DNA of 64,000 nt from Alloascoidea africana (Eukaryota; Ascomycota; Alloascoideomycetes; Alloascoideales; Alloascoideaceae). Each line of letters opens with the position of its first letter. Within the stretch, counting starts at the first letter, position 1. The notes under the pieces are model-generated. The model was not told the DNA's origin, did not search any database, and saw only the letters and a list, made by a program, of their open reading frames with translations. Position numbers and translations under genes: made by a program. The stretch covers positions 43,494 to 107,493 of the forward strand of contig JAKTTT010000070.1 of assembly GCA_030581615.1 (NCBI GenBank), written 5' to 3'. Positions 30,431-41,742 of this stretch are shown piece after piece.

Positions 30431-31124
30431 TTGCTCCGGTTATATAGTTTGTGGGTGTGAGAATGATGCTAGCTATGGCTGGGCAATATGGGCTCAAGAT
30501 CGATCAAATGGACGTCAAAACCGCGTTCTTAAATGGCGAGCTTAATGTAGAGGTACACATGAGGCAACCAGAAGGCTATATATATGACTCAAGGGAAGGA
30601 ATCCAAGATGTGTCAACTGGTGAAGTCGGTTTATGGGCTGAAACAAACACCCCAGCCTGGAATCGGACCATCCACTCTGCGCTCAAGAAAATGGGATTTG
30701 TCAGGACCTCATCCGAGCATGGCATCTATTTTAAGTATGCTCCTGGGTCCTCTGTGCTTTTGTGCCTATATGTTGATGACCTATTGCTCATGAGTCGAGA
30801 AAGCAAGTTGATAAACTAGATCAAGAGCAAGCTGTCCAGTTAGTTCAAGATGAAAGACCTGGGCCAGGTGAGAAAGTTCCTGGGAATGATATTGACCAGA
30901 GAGACCGCCTGGTAACCGTGAAGAGCGGATCATATGTCCTAAAGGTGTTCGAGGAGTTTAAAATGATGGAGTGCAATGCGACTACGGTACCGATCTCTCC
31001 TAGCATGAATTTAAACGAGTATTTGGACACAGACCCGGGCTGTGATGGTTCGGTTTACAGGAGCATTGTCGGAAAACTATTACACGCGACCAATACAATT
31101 CGAGTGGGCCTGTCCTCATCTTAG
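30344..31124 (+). pseudogene. Ty1/copia retrotransposon reverse transcriptase, decayed
   Basis: Recognisable blocks of copia Pol in order: VFTIKDSGLFKG, YQETFAPV followed by an in-frame TAG, MDVKTAFLNGEL (first catalytic Asp), QPEGY, YGLKQTP, and LCLYVDDLLL (the YVDD motif). Then come KMKDLGQVRKFLGM, YRSIVGKLLHATNT and a stop at 31122-31124. Frameshifts and stops break it at about 30413, 30450, 30610-30640, 30817-30843 and 30885-30915. The integrase side and the RNase H end are not recognisable, and no LTRs were seen on either flank. It is therefore an inactive fragment, truncated at its 5' end by the inversion. Confidence 0.88.
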
Positions 31125-31683
31125 CCTTGTCTTTGAGATCCTTTCTGAGTTGCTTATTGGCTACTTGTGCTTTGTGCTAGGGAGGTCAAACGACAATGGT
31201 GTCCTACTCACACCGCTTGTGATTGCAAGTTCTATTATTGTACTTATAAATTGATATGTAAACATCTTTTTCTTCTCGATATTTACCAAACAGAGGACGT
31301 CATTCAAATTGAAGGGCAATTCAAGAAGCTTGAGGTGTCCGATTCAGCCGAAGAAAACGGCGACAAAGATACGGAAATTGAAGGAGCTGAACATCGACTG
31401 AACAACTTGAAAGTGATGTGAATATGACATTGGGGAATGGATTGACAGTATACTCAATAACCTCTATAATATCTCATATTCTAAAATAATTAAAAGTACA
31501 GGAAAGCAGCAACTCAATAACTATAACAACAGAAGAAAAAATAATAAAAAATGCACACTTGCCCTTAACGTTCATCTCGCTAGTAAGTCAAAACCGTAAA
31601 CCGTTATGAATAAAGCCTCTAAAAGGCGTAAAAAAAGATTTTAAGAGTAATTAAAAGATAAAATCAAAAAGACTTGAAAGACC
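31125..31683. other. Intergenic, possible retroelement tail
   Basis: A frame at 31167-31421 could be the eroded 3' end of the copia element but has no clear RNase H motif. The rest is AT-rich 3' region of the Zn2Cys6 gene. Confidence 0.4.
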
Positions 31684-33987
31684 TTATGCAAAGGAAAAAG
31701 CCCAGCCATTCTCTATTGCAACCTTCATCCAATTAACAAACCTATCTCCTTGGGGATCAAGTCTCCAAATCTCCTTCACAAACTCAAATGCGCCAACCAA
31801 GTTCTTAGCTTTATATCTCCCTGTGATGTCATTAATGACTCTTGATACATCTGTCCTTCTCTTGACTGAAGCGCAAACACCGCATATAAATATAGGCCAG
31901 CAGAGAGCGCTCTCAACTCGTGTGCCAGTCACTTTGACCATGTCCTCGATAAGTTTATTTACCAAAGTCAGCAACTCCGGGGAAAAGGGGGTGCGATGCA
32001 AGATGGCCTGGTGTATACACAATTGAGATGCGGTGCGAAAAATTTCAAAAAGGTCGAGTTGCAATTTCAATTCTTGTGGATGATACAGAGAAGAAGAGAG
32101 AAGAGATATGTTTGGTCGAGTGCTTTGAAGCTTTGATATTAAATTTGATGCTTCTATTATCACATCATTCAGCATCCGAGTAGTCTTGTCTAGAGTTAGG
32201 CGCTCTGATTCTAACTTGTTATCATCACAGCTTTGAGTAATAGGGACGCTTGCCTCTGTCGCGCTATCAATTAGTTGATATATCTTGATGCTTTTGTGTG
32301 ATAATTGATAAATGTCTGCCATTATTGCATATATAGGTTGACAACACCCAAAAAGGGGATGTATTTTGGGCGCAATCCCTCCATTTCCTTCTAGTGTTTG
32401 CTCTTCGTCGAACAGCAAGATTTGTTTGTACAAAGAAGGATGAAACAAGGGACCGCGCACCACTGTTAACACACTTGTCAAGTCATGGAAGATGAACAAG
32501 CTTGCAATCCATCTTACAGCTTCTGATGAACCAATAAAATGCTTAAAGCCACCCATGGATTCAATTACTTTTGCTGACTCCAGAAGAAATTCCTCCCAGC
32601 CTCCAACCCCTTGTTGTAGAATTATAGCACCAACCAATATAAGCATCGCCGCAGTCTTCGTGGCTTTTGATCTTTGGTCTAAATCATTGTTTCGCGATTT
32701 TTCAAGTTCCATTTTCGCTCTCTGTCTATACTCGCCAGCGATATAGGAATAGGATGGGTCAAGACAATACCCTGAAGTTGCAACCAGCGCGTACATTAGC
32801 CCCTTATCCACAGATGCCATAGGTAACACTTTATCAAGCATTGAGCTACCATTATCGGGAGATATTGTTATATCTGGTATGACTTTTTCAATATAATGTT
32901 GCAGCAATGATATTCCTTTTCCATCAAGATGCAAGAAAAAGTTTTCCAGAGGCTTGCGGTTATGAGGCCCAAGCTGGTACACGATTTGCTCAAAAATTAT
33001 TTCCTTATTATTGAGGAACTGTGCTTGTAGGGCGGTTTCTTCAAAATTGTCTTTTGAGGGAAAATGTTGGAAAGACGAATTAAGATCTGAACCGTCTGGG
33101 AGAAGACCAGGCGATATCAGCAATCTGAATAATTGATCAATGGGTTGATGTGTGGTGAATGTGGTCTCCTGGCAATATTCCTCTACTCCATCTTCGTAAT
33201 GATCTGTTGACGCTTGTGTCAAAGATGTCTCTAAAACTTCGGTTGGTTGAAAGCCAGCACCATTGAGTTCAGACGTTGAATTTATAGCAGATTTTTCTTT
33301 GACTTGAAGGTTCTGAACAATCCCCAGAGATGCCTCAGACTTTTCGCAATTGATCTGATGCTTGCTCAAATTTGACATGTGCACCGAGACAAATTCGGCT
33401 TGTGACTGGTCTTGATGAGCTGAAACTCCTGTTGGCTGGCTTGGCCAAGGCTCCTGCCATTGGCAACCGGGTACAATTTGTGCTTCTTTGTCTAATGTTT
33501 CTCTTGAAACATACGACACCGATTCACAAGCCTGCTGAGAATTTTGCTGGCCATAAACTAATGGCGACTCCTGTGCTTGACCTACGTGAACTGGGCCTGT
33601 GACGGAGCTCCCCAACGGAATCGACATGCCTGCCGGGATGGAGCGATGCATCAAACATGGATACGCTCCAGCAAGAGTCGAGTCTGGTCTGATTCTTCGT
33701 TTTCTATTTTTCCTCTCCATGCCGAGCTTTGGCCACACGCACTGGATGTTCAGCCGTAGACATGCATCACAGATCGGTTTCGTTTCTGAGCATCGTTTTT
33801 TGCGTGCTCTACAAGTGAAACACCCGGTACGTGATCTTTTTATTCGCTTCTCCATTTTCTCCTCTTCTCGTTGTAGTGACTGTTGCTCCCTCCGTGGTGA
33901 TACTGATTTCGAAGTTCCCGACCGAGAACCCATGGCGCAGATTGATGATTCCGAAGATGAAGAAATGTTTGGGATAGGCATTGACAT
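31684..33987 (-). CDS. Zn2Cys6 transcription factor
   Basis: 767 residues from the ATG at 33987; the open frame reaches 34113 but starts there with GTG. The zinc cluster is near the N-terminus: Cys56, Cys59, Cys66, Cys73, Cys76 and Cys83 (CFTCRARKKRC ... CDACLRLNIQC), followed by a basic linker ERKNRKRR. Residues 300-767 resemble the fungal-specific regulatory domain (Fungal_trans_2 type), with FLLESAKVIESMGGFKHFIG and LTSVLTVVRGPLFHP. Expected to bind CGG-containing DNA in the nucleus. The target pathway cannot be read from the sequence. Its 3' neighbour is the retroelement remnant and its upstream neighbour is ECM33, 251 bases away and on the same strand. Confidence 0.85.
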   Translation of the reverse strand: MSMPIPNISSSSESSICAMGSRSGTSKSVSPRREQQSLQREEEKMEKRIKRSRTGCFTCRARKKRCSETKPICDACLRLNIQCVWPKLGMERKNRKRRIRPDSTLAGAYPCLMHRSIPAGMSIPLGSSVTGPVHVGQAQESPLVYGQQNSQQACESVSYVSRETLDKEAQIVPGCQWQEPWPSQPTGVSAHQDQSQAEFVSVHMSNLSKHQINCEKSEASLGIVQNLQVKEKSAINSTSELNGAGFQPTEVLETSLTQASTDHYEDGVEEYCQETTFTTHQPIDQLFRLLISPGLLPDGSDLNSSFQHFPSKDNFEETALQAQFLNNKEIIFEQIVYQLGPHNRKPLENFFLHLDGKGISLLQHYIEKVIPDITISPDNGSSMLDKVLPMASVDKGLMYALVATSGYCLDPSYSYIAGEYRQRAKMELEKSRNNDLDQRSKATKTAAMLILVGAIILQQGVGGWEEFLLESAKVIESMGGFKHFIGSSEAVRWIASLFIFHDLTSVLTVVRGPLFHPSLYKQILLFDEEQTLEGNGGIAPKIHPLFGCCQPIYAIMADIYQLSHKSIKIYQLIDSATEASVPITQSCDDNKLESERLTLDKTTRMLNDVIIEASNLISKLQSTRPNISLLSSSLYHPQELKLQLDLFEIFRTASQLCIHQAILHRTPFSPELLTLVNKLIEDMVKVTGTRVESALCWPIFICGVCASVKRRTDVSRVINDITGRYKAKNLVGAFEFVKEIWRLDPQGDRFVNWMKVAIENGWAFSFA

Positions 33988-34238
33988 CGTTCTAAAGGGA
34001 GAACAAACTGCTCGGTCTAGAGTCAACCTCCTGTGTAATGTTGAAAGCTGTCTCGCAGTACCTTTCCCAGTATATGGGCAACGTCTGTGCTGCTGATGAT
34101 GGTCTCCCTTCACATCGAGGAATCAACCAGTACAACGGTCATATTAGTTACCCGGATTTCTATTTTTACATTGGCGTGGAGAATAAACTAAACTAATGAA
34201 AACAATTGTTAATGGTACTAATTAATGAGCTATTTAAT

Positions 34239-35453
34239 TCACAAAACAGAAACCAGGAGTGCGAATAGTAAGCCTGCTCGCTGATACCCAAGCGTTGATG
34301 CAGAATCCTTGCTAGTGGATTCGGAGTTGGAGTCAGAGCCGGAGTCAGAGCCGGAGTGGCCACCTGCAGAAGCAGAATGTCCCTTGCAAACAAATTTCCC
34401 CCTGACATTCTTCTTGACTTTTTTCAAAGAAGAACAGTCTAAGTCTTCACTAGAAATTGCTTTAAATACTCCGCGCACAGAAGTGATTTCCGGAAAAGAA
34501 ATGTTTTGAAAAGCTCCTTGGAGAATAATCGAACCATAAACGCTTTCTAAGTCGTCAAAGGAATTAAACTCATTGAGTTTTGAATTGTTAACAAAAAGCA
34601 AATCTCCTCCTAATTTTTCAACTTCATTAACTTTTACTGATGACAAATCCCCGTTATTTGTGACTGCAATTGTTTGGCCAATCTCTGTGAGGTTACTCAA
34701 ATCTAGCTTCTCAAGTGAACTCTCGTAGATCCCAATAGACTCGTTTACAGTTTTCAGGTGTTGGAATGAGACACTTGATGCTTTGGAGATTGTAATATTA
34801 TTAGCCCACCTCAAGTGATCGAAGGCGATGGGGAGTCCCTCGCCGTTTGAAGTAATGCTTAGTGCGCCGCTTATTGTTTGTAAGGATGAATCAATTTCCT
34901 CCAAGTAGTTGTTATTATTCAAGTTGTACTCGTCAGTATTATTCACTTTAATGCTGTCGATCGTTGTCAGACCGGTGTCAGAGATCATGATCTTTTCTGC
35001 TTCGGCTAATCCATTTGTGAATCCCAACTTGGTCAAACGGGGAAGGGCAACAAAGTCAAGTTTTCCCACCTTGGTCAAAACGGGAAGCGTAAGAGTGTCT
35101 AACACGGTCAAACTGTATAGTTTGAACTTATCATCGATAATTGTCAAGTCTCCTGCTGAAAAGCTAGCTAGTTGGGTAGCATTGTTGATAATGAGCGATC
35201 CCTCAATTCTTTCAGTGCCATCTAAACTGGCATATCCCATATCACCAGTGAGATAAATGTCGCCAGTAACTGTTCTACAACCAGAAACTTGGCTTAGATC
35301 GGCCTGAGCTGTTGCTGTTAGCTTTTCAGTAAGACTGCATTGAGCTAGAAGTAAAATGAGATTAGAAGACGGTGATTATATTCTAGACCGAAGGAATTGC
35401 TTACCAGCACTTAACCCGAGCCCAAGGGAAACAAGCAAAGCGTAAGAGAGCAT
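34239..35453 (-). CDS. ECM33: ECM33-family GPI-anchored cell-wall protein, 2 exons
   Basis: 384 residues. Exons on the minus strand are 35453-35405 and 35344-34239. The 60-nt intron starts GTAAGC, has a TTCTAAT branch site and ends TTCTAG. The first exon encodes the signal peptide MLSYALLVSLGLGLSA. The mature part begins QCSLTEKLTATAQADLSQVS, typical of the Ecm33/Sps2 receptor-L-type leucine-rich fold, with repeated short strands up to about residue 330. A Ser/Gly/Asp-rich spacer (SGSDSGSDSNSEST) and a hydrophobic tail (AGLLFALLVSVL) fit a GPI attachment signal. Needed for cell-wall integrity in yeasts. Confidence 0.93.
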
Positions 35454-38131
35454 AACGGTTTCTAAATATAAGCGAGTGACGTAGAAATATTATAAAGGTA
35501 GCACTATTGACAAGTCAAGTTATGAGGCTCAAGCACAAGAAAGAAATTATGGAGGTTCTTCGAGGAAAGAAGAAAAATAGGGAACAAACGCCAGAGAAAA
35601 GTAGAGAGAAACTTAAATATCAGGAGAGTGTACAAGTAAGGGTCTGAAGAAAACGGATCCATTTAGAGACTGCATTCTGGTTTTTGCACCAGGTAAACTA
35701 TCATCTTTGCAGCTATTTCAAATATTGAGCAAAGTAATGTTTTGGTGGAACCTCCTGATTACTGGTGGTGACTATCTAATCGGTTTAATTCAGTTCTTCA
35801 CTTTTTCACCGAACAGCTTTTCCCATTAGAAACTAGAGAATTACCATTTAATTATTGGGAATGTCATAATTGTAAGTCCTAAAGAGCATGCTAAGGCATA
35901 GGGTCATGGATGTAAACATACACATAAGTTCAGGGAAAGACCCATACACAAGGCTAATGTCTCCACTCTCTGAGGAATGGATGGTTGTTAAGGTTTAACA
36001 AAGTAGCATGGATTTGGCTTGTTAGAAAAAATTGTTGGTTAGGTAGCTGAGCAGCTAGAAAATGGGAGGGCTATTCACCGAATCTTTTTGATCAAATGCA
36101 AATAGGAATGTTTGGAAACAGAGCAATGAATCAGCTTTGTAATAGCCTGGACTCATTTGTTGAGATACGACTCGAGCTTTCGTATTACTTAATCGTAAAT
36201 GTCTGCATACGGCCACTGGCTGACATATAGTAAAGCTTTGCAAGGATGGGAAAAAAATGATTCTTAGATTACTTGGTCTAACTGTTGATGATATTATTGG
36301 ATCAATTAGTTCTGGATATATAGCACATACGGACTGACCCTGTTTCATCGTCTTGAATAGAAACATTTTATAATTATTGTCAATTTTTGAAGGTTATTCC
36401 GGTTTTCAAGTTTACATGGTCAAGAAACAACAAGAAATGGAGCAAGATTTTTATGTTAGCGCAGCCGGCAAACTACTACAAAACAGATAATTTGAAGCTC
36501 TATGTCTTAGAGTACACATAACTTCAATCCAAACTTGGGTATTAGAAGGGCGTCCAACTGACGCTACAAGGCTTTCGCTGACGACTTGTCAAGTAAACTA
36601 TGTCCCAGATGATATACACATACTTCTCGAGTTATCGTAGCTAGTGGAGTTACCACATAAAGTAAATTTAGGTCAGTTGTAGATTGAAATGACTCCAAGA
36701 AGCCGGTCCCAATTCAGAGCTTGAACCTATTGTCGACTGTACTTAACAATAGTTAGGGGTAACACAAGAATCTGACCTCGCTTCTTCTCTGTACTACTCA
36801 GGGTTAAAGCGTGGTCACTGCCTTATCTTAAACTACTTAGCGAGGTCTTCGAGATTTCGTGCTTCGCTTTTTTCTTCCCATTGCTTTTCATTTTGCTGAC
36901 AAAGCCAAATAGTCACTGAGTAACGAATTAGAATTTAAGACTTGGCTCACATTTTCCACGCTTTCTTGACATTCATGTGATATTCTATTCCACCCTAGAT
37001 ATTATGCAGGCACAGATTGCTTTGAACAAATGTCAATAAAAAGAATCACGTAGGCTTTTCAAAATGCTATGCTTTTTTATTGCGGCACATGATTCTATTA
37101 TTCCAAGCTTAAATATTTTAGACGACTAAGAAATCTTCAAATCTGACAATTGCAATCGAACATTTTATAAATTGCCACGCCAACCCCACCAATTTGGGTC
37201 ATTTTGTTGCCTGAAGTTGGCAGTTACATGTAAGGCTTTCCGGGTTGAAACTGTTCATCTCGGTTAGGGGCCCTCACTTTAGTTTACATATGACAAAATC
37301 GCCTAGTAATACCTGGATCATCCATCCTCATTATCAACCTGTTGAAATTTAGAAAAACCGATAAATGCATCAAATTTTAAGGATAGTTGCCGCCTACTTG
37401 GATTCTCAAGCATACTGGAAACCGACTTGAGCCGATTATTTTCAGGCGACACTTCTGCAAAGCTTTCTTTACTGCTTTCGGCTCTGTAGCTTACTGTCTT
37501 GTAGTTCCTAAATCTTGGCCTTCTTCGGTTTCGTTACTTTTACTAATAAGCTACACAAGGAACACTTGTGCGCAGAACACAACCGTTGAAATCAGGATAT
37601 AGAAGCCTTTCGAGAGCATGATAGTTCTTACTGGATACTTTTCAATTTTACGATAACAAATTTCTAAATATACCCTTCTCTTTTTGGCACTGCGAGTTTC
37701 TCGGGGTTTCCCTATTTGGAATGCCCACATCGCTATTCAGTTCTTCAGATCTCAGACAAGATCTGACATGCATATGCACATTCAAAAATAGGTGCAAGTA
37801 CAGATTCTGTGAATATAATTAATTTTATCTCTTGTGAAAATGCCAGACCCATAATTTTTCCACCACTATTAGATTTGTGTAAAGACATAGTCTGATAAAA
37901 ATGCATGAAAAAAATCATAATGTTTGCTCTCCTCGCAATCTGTGCTTTCATTCCTATATTATTTTCATATCAGTTTCAGAACTAACTACTTGAATGTCGG
38001 CGAGAATCGGGGTGGTGGAACCGCCCTACAATTACTATTATACATGAGGCCAAGAGGATATAAAAAGTGAAAACCCCTCTTCCCCTTGCTAACTATCTTA
38101 TCAAGTAACAGTTTTTTACACTCTCTCCCAG
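35454..38131. other. Divergent intergenic region of ECM33 and the alcohol dehydrogenase
   Basis: 2.7 kb without a supported gene; short frames at 36055-36366, 37387-37602 and 37745-37951 look random. It must contain both promoters. Confidence 0.6.
38059..38066 (+). promoter_or_regulatory. Putative TATA box of the alcohol dehydrogenase gene
   Basis: TATAAAAA, 66 nt before the ATG at 38132, followed by a pyrimidine-rich leader (CTCTTCCCCTTGC). Typical of a strongly transcribed yeast gene. Confidence 0.65.
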
Positions 38132-39229
38132 ATGGCATTCACGATTCCCAAAACCCAGAAGGCAATTCAGTTTGAAAAATACGGCGGCCAATTAAAGCTT
38201 GTTGAAGTTCCAGTCCCTACACCTGCTGCTGATGAAATTCTCGTGAACATCAAATATTCTGGTGTCTGCCATTCTGATATTCACATCTGGAAAAACGACT
38301 GGGCTTTGCCTCCTATTTTACCTTTGATTCCTGGACATGAAGGCGCGGGCGTTGTTGTTGCAGTTGGCGACCAAGTTACAAACTTCAAAGTCGGTGATTT
38401 AGCTGGGGTAAAATGGCTGAATCGTACTTGTGAGCACTGCGAATGGTGTATTGGAGGGCATGAAACTGTATGCCCAAATCAATTGATTAGTGGATACCTT
38501 ACTCAAGGTACCTTTCAACAGTACTGTACTGTTGGAGCTTCCCAAGCTGCTCATTTTGCCCCTGGAACAGACCTCGCTGGGGCAGCCCCTTTGCTATGCG
38601 CCGGGATTACTGTTTACTCTTCACTTAAGGCTTCCAACGTTCGGGCTGGTGAGTGGATGTGTCTGCCAGGTGCAGGCGGCGGCTTGGGTTCATTCGCAAT
38701 TCAGTTCGCCAAAGCGATGGGCATGAAAATAGTGGCAATTGATGGAGGCGATGCTAAAAGGGATTTTTGTTTAAAATTGGGTGCTGACGAGTTTGTCGAT
38801 TTTACAAAACAAGATGTTATCGAGGAAGTGAATAGGATAACTGAAGGTGGTGCTCATGGAATTGTAAATATTTCATCTTCAAAAGCAACCCTTTCTTACC
38901 TGCCCAAAATAGTCAGGATTGCTGGAACAATTGTTGTTAACGGAGCTCCACCAGGTGACTGTGAAGTCAGATCGCAGGTGTTTGATTTGATTCTGAAAAA
39001 AATTACTATCAAAGGATCCTGTGTAGGTTCCAGGAAAGATACTGCCGAAGTACTAGACTTTTTCAGAAGAGGTCTTGTCAAATCCCAAGTAAAAATAATC
39101 CCCCTATCTGATTTACCAGAAGCATTCAATCTGGTAAATTCAGGAAAAGTCAACGGGAGATTTGTCGTTAGCTGCGACGATTCAGCTCTAGATTTGAAGA
39201 AGTTACAGAAGCCGGCCAGTGTTCTTTAA
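38132..39229 (+). CDS. Zinc-dependent alcohol dehydrogenase, Adh1 type
   Basis: 365 residues, medium-chain dehydrogenase, interconverts ethanol and acetaldehyde with NAD. Catalytic zinc ligands Cys46 (GVCHSD), His69 (PGHEGAG) and Cys156 (LLCAGITVY). Structural zinc Cys100, 103, 106 and 114 in CEHCEWC...C. Rossmann motif GAGGGLGSFAIQFAKAMG at 180-197, with Asp204 selecting NAD over NADP. No mitochondrial presequence, so probably cytosolic. It is about 15 residues longer at the C-terminus than yeast Adh1 (KKLQKPASVL), and several conserved positions differ, so it is likely a diverged paralogue and substrate range is uncertain. It converges with the kinase gene, stops 176 bases apart. Confidence 0.93.
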   Translation: MAFTIPKTQKAIQFEKYGGQLKLVEVPVPTPAADEILVNIKYSGVCHSDIHIWKNDWALPPILPLIPGHEGAGVVVAVGDQVTNFKVGDLAGVKWLNRTCEHCEWCIGGHETVCPNQLISGYLTQGTFQQYCTVGASQAAHFAPGTDLAGAAPLLCAGITVYSSLKASNVRAGEWMCLPGAGGGLGSFAIQFAKAMGMKIVAIDGGDAKRDFCLKLGADEFVDFTKQDVIEEVNRITEGGAHGIVNISSSKATLSYLPKIVRIAGTIVVNGAPPGDCEVRSQVFDLILKKITIKGSCVGSRKDTAEVLDFFRRGLVKSQVKIIPLSDLPEAFNLVNSGKVNGRFVVSCDDSALDLKKLQKPASVL

Positions 39230-39405
39230 GCTCGCCTCCCGTCTTATTACATAATTCTTGGGTCTTAATGGTCATAAGCAGTAACTAATAACATTTTATT
39301 TATGTATATTAGCAGGTGTTAATAAAGGTGCAATATAACCGACAATTAATTTATCAGTTCTCGTTGTTGATTGATTAGTGGATGCAAAGGCTAACGGTGC
39401 TAAAA

Positions 39406-40929
39406 CTATGTAAGAGAGGTAGCGGAATTTCTTTTAAATAAATGTTGTTGACGACGAGAACAATGATCGCGATTTTTCGATTCCTTTTTAATTTTTTTCT
39501 TAATTTTATTCATCCTCAAAACTTTATCTAGTCCCAAGTATAATTTATTTTTTTCCTCTTCTCGTGGTTGAAAATGGTACTTGTCGGTGTTGTCCAAGTT
39601 CTCATCTTGCCAGTTGTATCCAAGAGGGCTTAAGACCCTATATGAGTTATCATTATTTAACCTCTTTTTAATTTCCTGTACTCGATTTGCTTGAGCCTCA
39701 TTTAAATTTCGACTAATAATCGAAGGCTTGAACTTATAAGGGTTTATAGACGCGGAACAAGACTGTGATAGTTTCGAGGACAATGGTTTATTAAAGGACG
39801 TTTCCCGATAATAGCAGAATGGCTTCTCATTTTCTTCTGAACATTGCTCACCGTGGATAGTAAAACTTGAAAGCAAACCCTGAAAGTCGTTGAAGGGCAT
39901 TACTTTCTTTACGCCTCTCTTTGCTGGACTGGAACTCGGTATCCCTTTTTGAAGTTTCTGCTTTTTGAGCCTCCAAACGTTTTCAAGTTTGCTTCGGTTT
40001 GAAATAGTAAATAGCTCACGGAAAGGGGCCTCGTATCCTTTGTTTTCTAGCCTTTTCCAATCTACTGTAGCGAAAAAAGGATGCGCTTTGACTTTGCCCG
40101 GTGCAGATCGAACAGTAACCAAGTTTGAGCCTATTCTATCATACGGATCTACTTTTAACAAACGCTTGATAAAATCAATGAGATCGGATGAGTAACCTTT
40201 CAAGACAACTTTTTGAAAAGGATCATAGTTGATCGTATCTTCTGGTGTATACTTTTCAACTTCCTCCGCCATTGTGAGGAAAGCAGGCTGTCCAAAGAGC
40301 AGTTCAAACGCAATACATCCCAACGAAAACCAGTCACATCTTTCAGAATACCCTCTTCTAGGGAAATATGGATTTTTCAACTTTTCAATCTCTGGTGCCA
40401 TGTAACCGGGGGTACCACAAATGGTGAATGATATGTGTTTAGATCTTCCCATATCCAGCTTTGCCGATCCCAAATCAACTATGCAAATGTGCCCTTCTTG
40501 GTCGATCAGAATATTGTCTGGTTTCAAATCTCTGTGAGTGATTCCCTTTTCATGAAGGAATGCAATGCCGGCTACAATCTCTGCTAAAATTACCTTTATG
40601 GTCCACTCAGGAAGGCGCTCCGATATGTGATCAGAAAGAGAACCCCCAGGCAAAAAGTCCAAGGCAAAGTACATGTGAGTTTCTGTTTGGAAAGAGTGTT
40701 GTAGTTGGACTACAAATGGCCCATTTCTTGCTTGAACAAGAGCATTCTTTTCCACAATCTCAGTTTCCTTATTGGCCCTTCCTTTTGCCACATTATGAGG
40801 CTTTGATATTGCTTTTATTGCGAAGAAGCACTTGGTTCTGTCCTCATAGGCCCCTCTATTCTTGTTTGTGGCGAGGTAAACGGAACTCTGGCTCCCCATC
40901 GCAATCACATCAATAAATTGTGTTTCCAT
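39406..40929 (-). CDS. AGC-like serine/threonine protein kinase
   Basis: 507 residues. Kinase domain at about 5-290: glycine-loop variant AMGSQSSVYL, ATP-binding Lys39 in FAIKAI, catalytic loop THRDLKPDN with Asp134, metal-binding DLGSAK at 152-157 (DLG instead of DFG), and GTPGYMAPE. The stretch HPFFATVDWKRLENKGYEAPF is typical of the AGC group just after the kinase domain. No clear hydrophobic motif follows. The C-terminal 180 residues are Lys/Ser/Asn-rich with basic clusters. All catalytic residues are present, so it should be active. The subfamily is not recognised. No regulatory domain lies before the kinase domain, which starts almost at the ATG. Confidence 0.85.
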   Translation of the reverse strand: METQFIDVIAMGSQSSVYLATNKNRGAYEDRTKCFFAIKAISKPHNVAKGRANKETEIVEKNALVQARNGPFVVQLQHSFQTETHMYFALDFLPGGSLSDHISERLPEWTIKVILAEIVAGIAFLHEKGITHRDLKPDNILIDQEGHICIVDLGSAKLDMGRSKHISFTICGTPGYMAPEIEKLKNPYFPRRGYSERCDWFSLGCIAFELLFGQPAFLTMAEEVEKYTPEDTINYDPFQKVVLKGYSSDLIDFIKRLLKVDPYDRIGSNLVTVRSAPGKVKAHPFFATVDWKRLENKGYEAPFRELFTISNRSKLENVWRLKKQKLQKGIPSSSPAKRGVKKVMPFNDFQGLLSSFTIHGEQCSEENEKPFCYYRETSFNKPLSSKLSQSCSASINPYKFKPSIISRNLNEAQANRVQEIKKRLNNDNSYRVLSPLGYNWQDENLDNTDKYHFQPREEEKNKLYLGLDKVLRMNKIKKKIKKESKNRDHCSRRQQHLFKRNSATSLT

Positions 40930-41742
40930 AATTGAATAGAGATTCCAGCTTGTTGCAAAAAAGTCACTAGGGAGATAGAAGCAATTATGATAGCTTGTTG
41001 TTAAGAAACCTGTCTATGTGGAAGTAAAAAAAGGTTACTTTCTTTTCTTGTTTTATTATGTGAATCTTCAATAATTCACCTCAAACATACTAGTTTCCGG
41101 CGCTTATTTGCGGTGCTGGGTTTTAAGGATGTCATTGAGTCCACCACGAAGCAAAAAAGGCTTGTGAGCCTGATTCAACTACTGCATTTCTAAAAATTGA
41201 AATCTTATCATAGAATTTTAACAATTTCCGTTGGCCTCTATCTGAGGCAATTAAGCGCTTAATCCACAATAAAAATTACTGAAGCTCTCTGTTACATTAT
41301 TCTCATCGGAATAAGCAAATGCCTGGGTCGACCAACTTCATGTAAAACGGACCCCGCAGATACAAGAATAGATTCTCGAGACATGCTATTTACTAATAAT
41401 CTTAAGCATTCCTTCGGTATCACTCTTCACAAGAGTATATCGAACCAAAAGTGTGATCTCTATTACTGTTTATGGCGATTGTTTAGGACAAAAAATTTTC
41501 CCATAGCCAAAACACCAATCATGCAATTGTTATTAGAACCTCAAATGTATCGACTACCAGAAAGCATTATACAAACATAACCCCAATATCGTGACTGCCA
41601 TGATATTATTCCCTTCTCAAATGGTCAGTGGACTTTCTGAGTGTGATCCGGGTAACCGCCAAAGCGGCGACAACATGTGCTGGCGTTAATTGAAAAACGT
41701 TCTTTCCGTTTCTATTCTCTTTCCACAACGTTGTCATCTCTC
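40930..41742. other. Divergent intergenic region of the kinase and calnexin genes
   Basis: No gene seen. A frame at 41383-41580 is short and unsupported. The 100 bases before calnexin contain CAACATGTGCTGGCG and a pyrimidine-rich leader; a stress-response element there cannot be confirmed by eye. Confidence 0.6.
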
